Part shown: one piece after another, positions 1 to 7,426 of the stretch | Layout: every line of letters starts with the position of its first letter | Numbering within the stretch: the first letter of the stretch is position 1 | Source: Pseudomonadota bacterium | GTDB taxonomy: Bacteria; Pseudomonadota; Gammaproteobacteria; Steroidobacterales; Steroidobacteraceae | Assembly: GCA_023423065.1 (NCBI GenBank) | Contig: JAFAGC010000055.1 | Coordinates: forward strand, 1 to 25,909 | Length of the DNA: 25,909 bases | Reading direction: 5' to 3' | The notes under the pieces: generated by a model | Databases searched by the model: none | Told to the model about the DNA's origin: nothing | Seen by the model: the letters and a program-made list of their open reading frames with translations, nothing else | Program-made: the position numbers and the translations under genes

Positions 1-228
1 CGCGAGCGACTCGAGTTCACGCGCGACACGGTCGAACAGATCGCGAACTCGGTGGGTTATGAAGACACCGGCACCTTCCGGCGCGTATTCAAGCGCGTGC
101 TCGGGATGTCGCCGGCCGAATACCGGCGGAGGTTCCACCACGCCCCGGACAACGGCGTGCGCGGGCGTTCCGGCCGGAACGTCGACGATCGGTTGCTGGG
201 TGAGAGGAGATTGGCGCCGTGGGGCTGA
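1..228 (+). CDS. AraC-family transcriptional regulator, C-terminal fragment
   Basis: The reading frame is open from the first base and ends at TGA 226-228, so only the last 75 residues are in the window. They contain the second helix-turn-helix half of an AraC/XylS DNA-binding domain: 'VEQIANSVGYEDTGTFRRVFK' (residues about 11-31) followed by the family signature ending 'GMSPAEYRRRF' (about 37-47). In this family the N-terminal part, missing here, senses a ligand or, in GlxA-like members, has a DJ-1/PfpI fold. The last 25 residues are an arginine-rich tail with no recognisable domain, and copy 1 of the dispersed palindrome lies in it (167-180). The target genes cannot be deduced. The family call is firm; the subfamily is unknown. 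Confidence 0.85.
   Translation, partial: RERLEFTRDTVEQIANSVGYEDTGTFRRVFKRVLGMSPAEYRRRFHHAPDNGVRGRSGRNVDDRLLGERRLAPWG
167..180. repeat. Dispersed palindrome, copy 1 (GTTCCGGCCGGAAC)
   Basis: Perfect 14-bp palindrome in the 3' end of the AraC-like gene. All five copies in this window fit GTTCCNGCYGGAAC, preceded by C and followed by GT. Function unknown. Confidence 0.6.
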
Positions 229-282
229 AAATCGCGATCTGCCTTGCTCACGCCACCGCGTCACACCGGACACATGTGAGCG

Positions 283-612
283 TCAGCGATGGCAATTCGC
301 TACCCAGCGCTGATCGCTCAGCTCGCGCAGTCGCTGGCGGAAGTATTCTCCTTCATGACTCGTGTAGCCTTGGCGCATGCGCGCGTTGATGTCATTGATG
401 CGTGCGTCGATTGATTCGCAGCGGGCTTCATTGCGACTCGTGCCCTGTTCGATCGGAGCTCGAGCCGCGCGGGTGCGGGTCGAGCCGCTTGGCGTGGCCG
501 GTCGCGACGAATTGGAATTCGGTTGCGCCCGCATGAGGTTTGGCATCTCGATGTGACGAACCTGGGCGTCATCGCCGCATGGTTGGTCGCTCAGGTGGCC
601 ATGAAGGCGGCA
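283..612 (-). pseudogene. Decayed DUF4124-like gene
   Basis: The minus frame ending at TGA 283-285 translates to a piece resembling the DUF4124 N-terminal core ('GHLSDQPCGDDAQVRHIEM', with the conserved SDQPCG-type motif). It ends with the kind of tail often found in these small exported proteins ('ESIDARINDINARMRQGY', then a charged helix ending in Cys-His-Arg). The expected signal peptide and the 'YxCxDAxG' start of the domain are not visible. Upstream the frame runs without a plausible N-terminus into the LexA-box region. I read it as a gene that has lost its 5' end. It could instead be a small live gene with an unusual start. The left boundary is the stop codon; the right boundary is approximate. 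Confidence 0.4.
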
Positions 613-717
613 AGCGTGAACGGAATCGCACAAACACCGCGCACTAACTAGTTTCCCAGGGCGCATTCGTCGAGAAAGGCGCCACATTCTCGATGCAACC
701 CTGTCGAGCCGCATGTA

Positions 718-737
718 TACTGTACACAAACACAGTA
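718..737 (+). promoter_or_regulatory. LexA-binding site (SOS box) of the HNH gene
   Basis: The 20-mer TACTGTACACAAACACAGTA matches the E. coli-type consensus CTGT-N8-ACAG exactly, and the flanking TA pairs on both sides also match. It overlaps a -10-like TATACT (716-721) and ends 26 bases before the ATG at 764, where a repressor would block transcription of the HNH gene. No convincing -35 hexamer is visible. Confidence 0.75.
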
Positions 738-763
738 GCTAGTTTGGCCACACGGAGGTGTCC

Positions 764-2053
764 ATGCGTCCCATCGACGAGCTCGCCGCGGAGATCTGCG
801 GCTTCACCGGTCACATGAATGCCGCGCATCATCGCTGGCTCATGCTCATTGCCGAGTTCGATCGGCGGAATGGCTGGGCTGATGCTTCCACACAATCCTG
901 CGCGCATTGGCTGAACTGGAAGTGTGGCATCGCGATGGGTGCGGCCCGCGAGAAGGTGCGCGTCGGGCGAGCGCTCGAGAATCTGCCGAAACTCTCCGCG
1001 GCGATGGAGAGCGGACGGATCAGTTACTCGAAGGTGCGTGAGATCACGCGTGTGGCGATTCCCGAGACAGAGGACTACTTCCTCATGATCGCCGAGCACG
1101 GTACGGCGAACCATGTCGAGAAACTCGTGCGCGCCTTCCGTCGTTGCAAGGAAGCCGAGGAGCTGTCCCGCGAGGCCATCCAGCAGCAGAACCGCAGCCT
1201 GATGTACCGATACGACGACGATGGATCTCTCATCATCAATGCGCGCCTGACCGCCGAGGTAGGTGCGCTGGTGCTCAAGGCACTCGACCTCGCGGTGGAA
1301 AACGTTCCAGCTGGAACGTCCAGGGAGCGGGTGCGGTTCAGTGCTCGCCGCGCGGACGCACTTGCGCTGGTGGCCGAAAGCTTCGTCGCGCATGAGGCCA
1401 TCGAAGCGCCCGGAACGGATCGTCACCAGATCGTGGTACACGTGGCGGCGGAAACGCTGCGCGATCGCACCGCGGGCTGCTGCGAATTCGAACACGGCCC
1501 TTCGATGGCCGCCGAGACCGCGCGCCGACTCTCGTGCGACGCGAGCATTGTTGCCCTGGTCGAAAACGAAGATGGCGAACCGCTCAACATGGGCCGCAAG
1601 ACCCGCACGATCTCCGCCCCACTCCGTCGTCTTCTGGCCGCTCGAGACAAGGGCTGCCGCTTCCCGGGCTGCTCGAATTCGCGCTACATCGATGCGCATC
1701 ACATCGAGCATTGGGTCAATGGCGGCGAGACCAAGCCTTCGAACCTCGTCTCGCTCTGTCGCTTCCACCATCACGCCGTTCATGAGGGCGGTATCCGTAT
1801 CGAGCGACAGGACGACGGCGCATTTCGATTCGTGAAGGCGAACGGCGACGCGATCGACAGCGTCGCTCCCGGGTTCACTCAGCCTCTCGGAGACTGGCGG
1901 CGCATCCCGTCTGCGACTCAGCCAATCTCGGTCTGGAGGGGGGACCGCATGAATCTCGACCTCGCGGTCGACGTCGCCCTGCAGCAGTCAAACAAAGCAA
2001 GCCGCGCGGGCCGTGTTTTCCACGCACATGGCGTTCCAGCTGGAACGTCCTAA
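764..2053 (+). CDS. DUF222/13E12-type HNH endonuclease, probably SOS-regulated
   Basis: A 429-residue protein. The N-terminal two thirds (about 1-250) match the helical DUF222 (13E12 repeat) pattern, including 'HWLNWKCGIAMGAAREKVRVG' near residue 50. The C-terminal HNH nuclease (about 297-345) has 'GCRFPGCSNSRYIDAHHIEHW', then 'NLVSLCRFHHHAVHEGG', which gives the His-Asn-His set and a C-x4-C plus Cys/His metal site. I chose ATG 764 because GGAGG (754-758) sits 5 bases upstream; GTG 758 overlaps that ribosome binding site. A LexA box covers the promoter. The gene carries two palindrome copies, both read as VPAGTS: one mid-gene (residues 181-186) and one as the last six residues. Its stop overlaps the convergent protease stop. 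In this family HNH nucleases are linked to DNA repair or mobile DNA; the substrate is unknown. Confidence 0.88.
   Translation: MRPIDELAAEICGFTGHMNAAHHRWLMLIAEFDRRNGWADASTQSCAHWLNWKCGIAMGAAREKVRVGRALENLPKLSAAMESGRISYSKVREITRVAIPETEDYFLMIAEHGTANHVEKLVRAFRRCKEAEELSREAIQQQNRSLMYRYDDDGSLIINARLTAEVGALVLKALDLAVENVPAGTSRERVRFSARRADALALVAESFVAHEAIEAPGTDRHQIVVHVAAETLRDRTAGCCEFEHGPSMAAETARRLSCDASIVALVENEDGEPLNMGRKTRTISAPLRRLLAARDKGCRFPGCSNSRYIDAHHIEHWVNGGETKPSNLVSLCRFHHHAVHEGGIRIERQDDGAFRFVKANGDAIDSVAPGFTQPLGDWRRIPSATQPISVWRGDRMNLDLAVDVALQQSNKASRAGRVFHAHGVPAGTS
1304..1317. repeat. Dispersed palindrome, copy 2 (GTTCCAGCTGGAAC)
   Basis: Perfect 14-bp palindrome inside the HNH gene, between the helical region and the conserved 'RRADALALVAE' stretch. 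It is in frame and encodes VPAG(T), so it is tolerated as a probable loop. Confidence 0.65.
2033..2046. repeat. Dispersed palindrome, copy 3 (GTTCCAGCTGGAAC)
   Basis: Perfect 14-bp palindrome identical to copy 2. It ends 4 bases before the HNH stop codon and beside the stop of the convergent protease gene. It has no loop and no T-run, so it is not a classical terminator. Confidence 0.65.
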
Positions 2054-3162
2054 AGTATGGTCGACCTGCCGCGCCGAGAATCCGATTCCGACGCCTTGAG
2101 CTTCGCGCGCAACTGCACCTGCTTCCCTTCGCGCCAGACGTCGACGGTCACCTCACCACCGACCTTGTAGTCGTCCAGGATCGCCGCGAGTTGCGCGGCG
2201 GTGGTCACCTTCTTGCCCTCCACGGCGAGGATGACGTCGCCGGGCACGACCAGGTTGCGCGCACCGAGTCGCGCACCGCGGAATGGCGCGGCGCCGCGCA
2301 GCACGGCGACGCCTTCGACGCCGAGCTGTCGCTTGACCGCGCGGCTCAGCGTGTCGTCGGCCTCGACGTCGAGACTGGGCGGCGAGTAATGGCCGTGAGT
2401 GATGATCTGCGGCACGACGCGATTCACCGTGTCCACCGGCACCGCGAAGCCCACGCCCGCGTTCGCGCCGGAAGGGCTGTAGATAGCCGTGTTCACGCCG
2501 ATGAGTCGGCCGGCGCTGTCGAGCAGCGGACCGCCGGAATTTCCCGGGTTGATCGCCGCATCGGTCTGGATCAGGTGGCGGATCACGCCGCGCTCGTTGT
2601 CGAGCGAGCGGCCCAGCGCGGACACGATGCCGGTGGTCAGCGTCCAGTCGAGTCCGAATGGATTGCCGATCGCGAAGACCTGCTGCCCGACTCGCAGGTC
2701 ATCGCTGGTGCCGATCGCCACCGGCACCAGGCGTTTGCCGGGCGCCTCGATCTTCAGCACCGCGATGTCGTGGGTCGGGCTCACGCCGACCAGCGAAGCG
2801 GGATAGTCGCTGCCGTCGTCCAGCTTCACGGTCGCCGTCGCCGCGCCCGCGATGACGTGCATGTTCGTGACGATGTGCCCCTGTTCGTCCCACACGAATC
2901 CCGAGCCCGTGCCGCGAGGCACGTTGAGCACGTCGCGCGTCCAGAAATCCACGATGCGTTCGCTCGTGGTGATGAACACCACCGAGCCCTTCCACGTCTC
3001 GAACACGTCGATGTTCGACTTTTCCTCGTCGGTCAGTTGCCCGCGGGGCGTAACCGGACGGGGGGCGGCCTCGACGCGCTGCATGCACCCCGTTGCGAAG
3101 AAGTCGGTGCAGATCAGCGCCGCGGCAAGCAGCAGCGATACGATTCGATTGCGCGGGTTCAT
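2050..3162 (-). CDS. HtrA/Deg-type trypsin-like serine protease with PDZ domain
   Basis: A 370-residue envelope protease. The N-terminus 'MNPRNRIVSLLLAAALICTDFF' followed by ATGC resembles a lipoprotein signal with Cys26 as the lipidated residue, though Ala at the lipobox first position is not optimal. The protease domain (about 48-245) shows the catalytic triad His102 ('TNMHVIAG'), Asp132 ('THDIAVLK') and Ser209 ('INPGNSGGPLL'). A single PDZ domain follows (about 260-355), with 'VVPGDVILAVEGKKV'. One PDZ makes it closer to DegS or plant-type Deg in layout than to DegP. Family members degrade or sense misfolded periplasmic proteins. I chose ATG 3162 over an upstream in-frame start because it begins the signal sequence. 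The stop (2050-2052) overlaps the convergent HNH stop. The globin gene lies 79 bases upstream on the same strand. Confidence 0.9.
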   Translation of the reverse strand: MNPRNRIVSLLLAAALICTDFFATGCMQRVEAAPRPVTPRGQLTDEEKSNIDVFETWKGSVVFITTSERIVDFWTRDVLNVPRGTGSGFVWDEQGHIVTNMHVIAGAATATVKLDDGSDYPASLVGVSPTHDIAVLKIEAPGKRLVPVAIGTSDDLRVGQQVFAIGNPFGLDWTLTTGIVSALGRSLDNERGVIRHLIQTDAAINPGNSGGPLLDSAGRLIGVNTAIYSPSGANAGVGFAVPVDTVNRVVPQIITHGHYSPPSLDVEADDTLSRAVKRQLGVEGVAVLRGAAPFRGARLGARNLVVPGDVILAVEGKKVTTAAQLAAILDDYKVGGEVTVDVWREGKQVQLRAKLKASESDSRRGRSTIL

Positions 3163-3241
3163 CCTGGGTTGCCCGTTCGGCCGGGAAGACCCGCAAGATA
3201 GAAATCCCGCCGAAAAATTCAACCCACGCGAGGCTTCGTGC

Positions 3242-3667
3242 TCAGGCGGCCTGCGGCTCGACCGCCCACGGCGTGGTGCGGAGGTTTTGCGACAAGACAC
3301 CGATGGTCTTGATCCAGGCGGACTTGAGCGCAGGCGTCAGGTCCTTGCGCAGGCACTTCTCCAGGGTCCACATCAGCGCCGCGGCCACGGTCCCGTGGTG
3401 CTCGTCGCTGTCGCCGAACAGGGGATGGCGGATGCCGAGTTCGCGGACCGCGGGCATGAGCACGTCGGCGCGCTCCAGTCCGTTGATCGTCGCGTCCATG
3501 AGCTGCATGAATTTCTGTTCGCGCAGTTTCAGGTCGTCGCTGAACAGCAGTTTCAGCGTCGGATCGAGCTCGAACAGTTTCACATAGAAGAGTTCGGCTG
3601 CGACGCGCTTCACAGGGTCTATCGTGTGCCAGCTCCGCTGGATCAGCGTGATGTCTTCCTTCGTCAT
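3242..3667 (-). CDS. Single-domain globin (bacterial hemoglobin-like)
   Basis: A 141-residue protein, the usual size for a three-over-three single-domain globin. Placed against Vitreoscilla-type globins, the key residues are visible: Tyr28 (B10, 'ELFYVKLF'), Phe42 (CD1, 'LLFSDD'), Gln51 (E7) and His81 as the proximal heme ligand ('LGIRHPLFG'). The following 'AAALMWTLEKCL' is a typical helix. There is no reductase domain, so it is not a flavohemoglobin. Such proteins bind oxygen or detoxify nitric oxide in the cytoplasm with a separate reductase. ATG 3667 is chosen because the family begins a few residues before the A helix; the longer upstream frame adds non-globin sequence. It lies between the large protease gene and the HtrA gene, all on the minus strand, and may share their transcript. 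Confidence 0.85.
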   Translation of the reverse strand: MTKEDITLIQRSWHTIDPVKRVAAELFYVKLFELDPTLKLLFSDDLKLREQKFMQLMDATINGLERADVLMPAVRELGIRHPLFGDSDEHHGTVAAALMWTLEKCLRKDLTPALKSAWIKTIGVLSQNLRTTPWAVEPQAA

Positions 3668-3723
3668 GTATCCACTCCGGTGTCGAGTGGATGGGAGCAA
3701 TCCGCGTGCCAGCGAAAAGTGGG

Positions 3724-6700
3724 CTAAAGGCCCCTCTTCTGACGTAATCGCGCACGCGACGGGTGCAATCCGACCCGCCGCTGTCGATACAGGAGCATCA
3801 GCCCTAACAAGATCGTGACGGGCCACTCGATCCGGCCGCCGCCGCCGCTCTTGCTGCCGCTGCCACCACCTCCGCCGGAAGTCGGGGGCGGATTCACCGG
3901 CGGAGCCGTCTGCGCGGGATTCACGGTGACGGCGATACCGCCTTCATCGTTCGCATTCGTGAAATCGTTCACGGCCGAAACGCGCGCGGTGACGGCGAAG
4001 CTGCCGGCCACGGTGGGATTCACCCGCAAGTTCACCTGGAGGGACTGGTTCTCGGGCCACCACGCCGGCAGCTCGCACTCGAGCGTGGTCGTGCCCGAGC
4101 AGATCATGTAAGACCCGGACAAGGATATGAACGTCAATCCGGCCGGCAAGGTGACCGTGAGCCTGGCGTCGGCGACCTCACCCACGCGTCGGATCCTGAT
4201 GGCCGGCAGATCGAACTGGGTTCCCGCCGTCGCCTGGACCGCGGTGGTGTCGATCTCGAGCAGCGCATCGCCCACCGGCGCCAGGAGCATGCTGCGGGAT
4301 GCGTAATTGGGGTTCAGCCCATTTTCGCCCGGCGCGGAGACGTCTGCGTTGATGCTCGTCGAACCCGAGGTCCCGGTGGCCCTGACTACCGTCGAGGCCG
4401 TCACCGTGGCATTCGCGGCGAGAGTTCCCAGTTCGCACTCGAAGCGCCGCGCGTCGATGCGCGCGCAGCTCCCGCTGCTCACCGACATCGAGACGAGATC
4501 GGAACCCGAGTTCGTGTACACGTTGAACGCGACGTTCGCGACGGAATTGGGACCGGCGAACACTTCCAGCGGAACCGTCACCTCGCGATCGACGACCAGG
4601 TATTCGGGCAGCTCCTCCGTGATACGCACCCCGACGTCGATTGCGCTCGCCACGTTCACCGGGAACTCGACCCGATCGTTGTTGGGATTTTCGTCTCCCG
4701 ACAACGTGACCGTGGCGCTCGCCTGGTAGGCACCCGGCACGTCGCTGATCACGGAGTAGCCCACGCTCTGGAACGAAGTGTGTGGCGGAATGTCGAGCGT
4801 GCAGCGCAGGTGCTGGGGATCGACGAGCTCGCAGCTCGTCGTCGGCGCATTGTAGAGGTCGAACCGCGTGAATCGTACCTGCGGCGGCATCTCGACGATC
4901 ATCACGGCGTCGTTCGCGACCTGGGTTCCATTCGACCAAACGGCAATCTGGGAATGCTCCTCCCGTCCCTGGACGAGGGGCATCTGGCTGGCGTAGTTGA
5001 TCGAGACGTCGAGTCCGTAGCGCACGATCCAGCCACGGTCGGTCTGGTCATTGGAGGTATTGTCGTTGACGTTCGCGTATGCCCGCACACCGACGCGCAC
5101 TTCGCCGAGGCGCGTGGCGACACCCCGTATCGAAAGCGGCAGGCTCTCCCCCGCCGCCATCGTGCCGACGAGGCACTCGTAGTGCCAGTTCGCGAGGCGG
5201 GTGCAGGCATTTCCACCGACCGTCACCGAGCTGACGTCCTCGAGCGCGGCCGTATCCTGCATGAACAGGTTGATGTCGAGGCGCACACCGTCCACGGGCT
5301 GCGAACCGAAGGAAACCACGTTCGCGCGGTATTCGTACGGCATGTTGAATTGCACGGGATCCGATGACGAGAGGTCCACGAGCCCGACGTCGTGCACCGC
5401 GGCCACGGTCATCGGGAAATAGTCGGTGTTGTTCGAATACTCCGCGTCGTTGTCCACGCTCAAGTACGCGTTACCCTGCAAGGCATTGCCGACCTGTGAC
5501 GCTCTCGAATGCACGACGATCGTGCGGGTCTCACCGCCGGGGATGTCGCCCACGATGCAGAACGTCTGCCCGGCATTCACGGCATCGAACTCGCATGTGA
5601 CTCCCGCCGGCACCGTGGCCGATTCGCCGCGCAGGCCGCCACCGTAAACACCCACGCGTGCATTGCGTACCGTGCCCGACCGCAAAGAACTTACCGTCAG
5701 CGTGACGTCCACCATGTCGCCGAACATCGCCGTCGGGACGGAAGTCGTGACCGATACCGACGCATCGATGTTGTTCAGGATGCTTATTGAACCGCTCTGC
5801 TGATTGTTGCGCGTGTTGTGATTGTTGGACGCGGAGACCGTTCCCTCGATCGTGAATCCGCCGGACTGGCCGGGCAGGAACGTGAGTTCGACGAGTTTCG
5901 TCGCGCCGGCGGCGATCGGGCCAACGTCGCAGCTCAGGCCGGGAGTGGCCGGCGCGCAGGTCACGTCCGGGGTCGTCGCCGTCAGCGTGAAACTGTCGTG
6001 CATGCGCACGTCCAGCCTCACGTCGTTCACCGCGCGCGAGCCGGTGGAATGCAGTTCGAAGGGCACGATCAGCGGCACCTCGAGCTCGCCGAACAACGCG
6101 ATCTGCGTCTGCGGCAGCTCGACCTGCGAGTAGATAGCCGGCGTGACACACGACGCCTGCGCGAGGAACGAGCTGATCGCATTGATGCTGCACTGGGAGA
6201 ACTGCTGGCTGCCGTTGAGGGTCGGCGACATGAGGTAGTCGTCCGAAACCCCCGCGCAGGCGCCGGACCCATCGTGATCGGCGCTGAAGTTGTGGCCGAG
6301 CTCATGCGCCATCACGAGCGCGCTGGACAAGGTGCCCAGCCATCCTTCCGTCAGCGACACCGCGTCGCTGTCGGTGCACGCGCCGTTCAGGCGCGCGATG
6401 CCGGCCACGTCGTCGTCGAGATTCTTGCCGGTGAACAGGTGCGAGACTCCGGTCTCGGCCACGCCGGGGGTGTTCTGCCGGTAGGTAGAGAGCTGTCCAA
6501 GCAGCGTCGTCGGAACGGTCGACGTGAACGGATCACCGGCCGCGGGTACCGTACTGACCACCGACGGAACGATCACCAGCCCCAGCTGCTCGGCGTAGAT
6601 TCCGTCGACGATGTTGTAGCTCGCGAGCATCTGGGCGATCGGGTCGCCGAAACTGCTCGCGAACGCGCTGTCGCCGATCATCGAGATTTCGATCTGCATC

Positions 6701-7263
6701 GTGGACACGGCGATCGCCTGCGTCCGCACCTGCAGTTCCGCGACCATGTTGCGGTACTGCGCGAGCGCGTTGTTCGGCGCGAGGCCGTCAGGCGATGGCG
6801 CGTTGCCGCAGTAGGCCTCGGGCAGGAGATTGGTGGCGTCCGACAACCGGAAGATCACCGTCTCGTCCGGCCGGGCCGCGAGCGGCACGCCCAGCGAGCC
6901 GGCCACGTTCCGATACCGGGTGACGACGTACAAGTCGCGGCCATCCCAGATCACGCCTTCGCTCGCACCCTCGCGCTCGGTCAGGCGCACCCACGAGCCC
7001 GCCTGTCCGTCGAGCGCGCCGCGCCACAGACGGGTTCCGGAAATCGAGATGCCTTGCTTGAGTCTCAGCCGCGCGAGCGCGCGGTCATTGCTGCGCAGGT
7101 TCAGTACGAACCGGCGTCCGTAGGCATCGAACTGCGCCTGCGTGGTTCCGGGATTCACCGTGATCTTTTCGGCGAATCGGATGTGTGGCGGCTCGGCCGC
7201 CGGGACTATCGCCGAAAGCGCGAGCGCGAGCAGCGCCGCGACGAACCCTCTCCCTGTACCCAC
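3724..7263 (-). CDS. Large secreted metzincin (reprolysin-like) metalloprotease with C-terminal sorting signal
   Basis: An 1179-residue exported protein. It has a signal peptide (residues 1-22, ending 'SAIVPAA'), then a propeptide-like region (about 28-150) as in reprolysin/ADAM relatives. The catalytic domain (about 175-375) has the zinc site HELGHNFSADHD starting at His320 and a later 'DDYLMSP' that fits the Met-turn of metzincins. From about 380 to 1110 it is built from repeated beta-sandwich units of roughly 120 residues resembling DUF11/CARDB domains. Each has a 'C...L..C.LGT/DI..G' pattern with paired cysteines. The end is a Gly/Ser-rich linker, a hydrophobic helix ('WPVTILLGLMLLY') and a basic tail, matching the GlyGly-CTERM pattern processed by rhombosortase. 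The start is GTG 7263, with a GGAGGA-type ribosome binding site just upstream. It probably acts at the cell surface or is released after cleavage. Confidence 0.85.
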   Translation of the reverse strand: MGTGRGFVAALLALALSAIVPAAEPPHIRFAEKITVNPGTTQAQFDAYGRRFVLNLRSNDRALARLRLKQGISISGTRLWRGALDGQAGSWVRLTEREGASEGVIWDGRDLYVVTRYRNVAGSLGVPLAARPDETVIFRLSDATNLLPEAYCGNAPSPDGLAPNNALAQYRNMVAELQVRTQAIAVSTMQIEISMIGDSAFASSFGDPIAQMLASYNIVDGIYAEQLGLVIVPSVVSTVPAAGDPFTSTVPTTLLGQLSTYRQNTPGVAETGVSHLFTGKNLDDDVAGIARLNGACTDSDAVSLTEGWLGTLSSALVMAHELGHNFSADHDGSGACAGVSDDYLMSPTLNGSQQFSQCSINAISSFLAQASCVTPAIYSQVELPQTQIALFGELEVPLIVPFELHSTGSRAVNDVRLDVRMHDSFTLTATTPDVTCAPATPGLSCDVGPIAAGATKLVELTFLPGQSGGFTIEGTVSASNNHNTRNNQQSGSISILNNIDASVSVTTSVPTAMFGDMVDVTLTVSSLRSGTVRNARVGVYGGGLRGESATVPAGVTCEFDAVNAGQTFCIVGDIPGGETRTIVVHSRASQVGNALQGNAYLSVDNDAEYSNNTDYFPMTVAAVHDVGLVDLSSSDPVQFNMPYEYRANVVSFGSQPVDGVRLDINLFMQDTAALEDVSSVTVGGNACTRLANWHYECLVGTMAAGESLPLSIRGVATRLGEVRVGVRAYANVNDNTSNDQTDRGWIVRYGLDVSINYASQMPLVQGREEHSQIAVWSNGTQVANDAVMIVEMPPQVRFTRFDLYNAPTTSCELVDPQHLRCTLDIPPHTSFQSVGYSVISDVPGAYQASATVTLSGDENPNNDRVEFPVNVASAIDVGVRITEELPEYLVVDREVTVPLEVFAGPNSVANVAFNVYTNSGSDLVSMSVSSGSCARIDARRFECELGTLAANATVTASTVVRATGTSGSTSINADVSAPGENGLNPNYASRSMLLAPVGDALLEIDTTAVQATAGTQFDLPAIRIRRVGEVADARLTVTLPAGLTFISLSGSYMICSGTTTLECELPAWWPENQSLQVNLRVNPTVAGSFAVTARVSAVNDFTNANDEGGIAVTVNPAQTAPPVNPPPTSGGGGGSGSKSGGGGRIEWPVTILLGLMLLYRQRRVGLHPSRARLRQKRGL

Positions 7264-7426
7264 CCTCGGCTCCTCCGCCTCTCTGGGCGGTTCGGTAGTT
7301 GGGATGCATCATACGGGCGCGAGCAAGGCGCGGCTATAACGGTATGCATATGACGGTTCGGGATGTTCGCATCATGAGCCGCGCCGCCACCCCCTAAACT
7401 CCCCGAGGTTGACGGGGGTGAACTTC
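7264..7426. promoter_or_regulatory. Divergent promoter region, protease and GH43 genes
   Basis: These 163 bases separate two divergently oriented genes for exported enzymes, so both promoters should lie here. An AT-rich patch (around 7335-7351, with 'ctataacggtatgcatatga') is the best candidate -10 region. I could not assign -35 elements or an operator. Confidence 0.3.

Larger units (their letters stand above)
229..763. other. 535-bp stretch without an intact gene
   Basis: Between the AraC-like stop and the HNH start there is no intact gene. It holds a minus-strand DUF4124-like relic (about 283-612) and, at its right end, a -10-like TATACT (716-721) overlapping a LexA box. I see no terminator hairpin with a T-run. 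Confidence 0.5.

Noticed and set aside
1304..1317. parS centromere sites (GTTCCACGTGGAAC type)
   Set aside because: The central bases are AGCT or variants, not ACGT, and no parAB genes are present in the window.
644..1783. Minus-strand open frame of 379 codons opposite the HNH gene
   Set aside because: It lies wholly antisense to a gene with clear HNH motifs; its product is rich in His/Arg without known domains, as expected for the reverse frame of GC-rich coding DNA.
2033..2055. Palindrome between convergent HNH and HtrA genes as a bidirectional terminator
   Set aside because: It has no loop and no flanking T-runs, and the same motif occurs inside genes.
5818..7353. Plus-strand open frame of 511 codons opposite the metzincin gene
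   Set aside because: Shadow frame of the protease gene with Arg-rich, domain-free translation.
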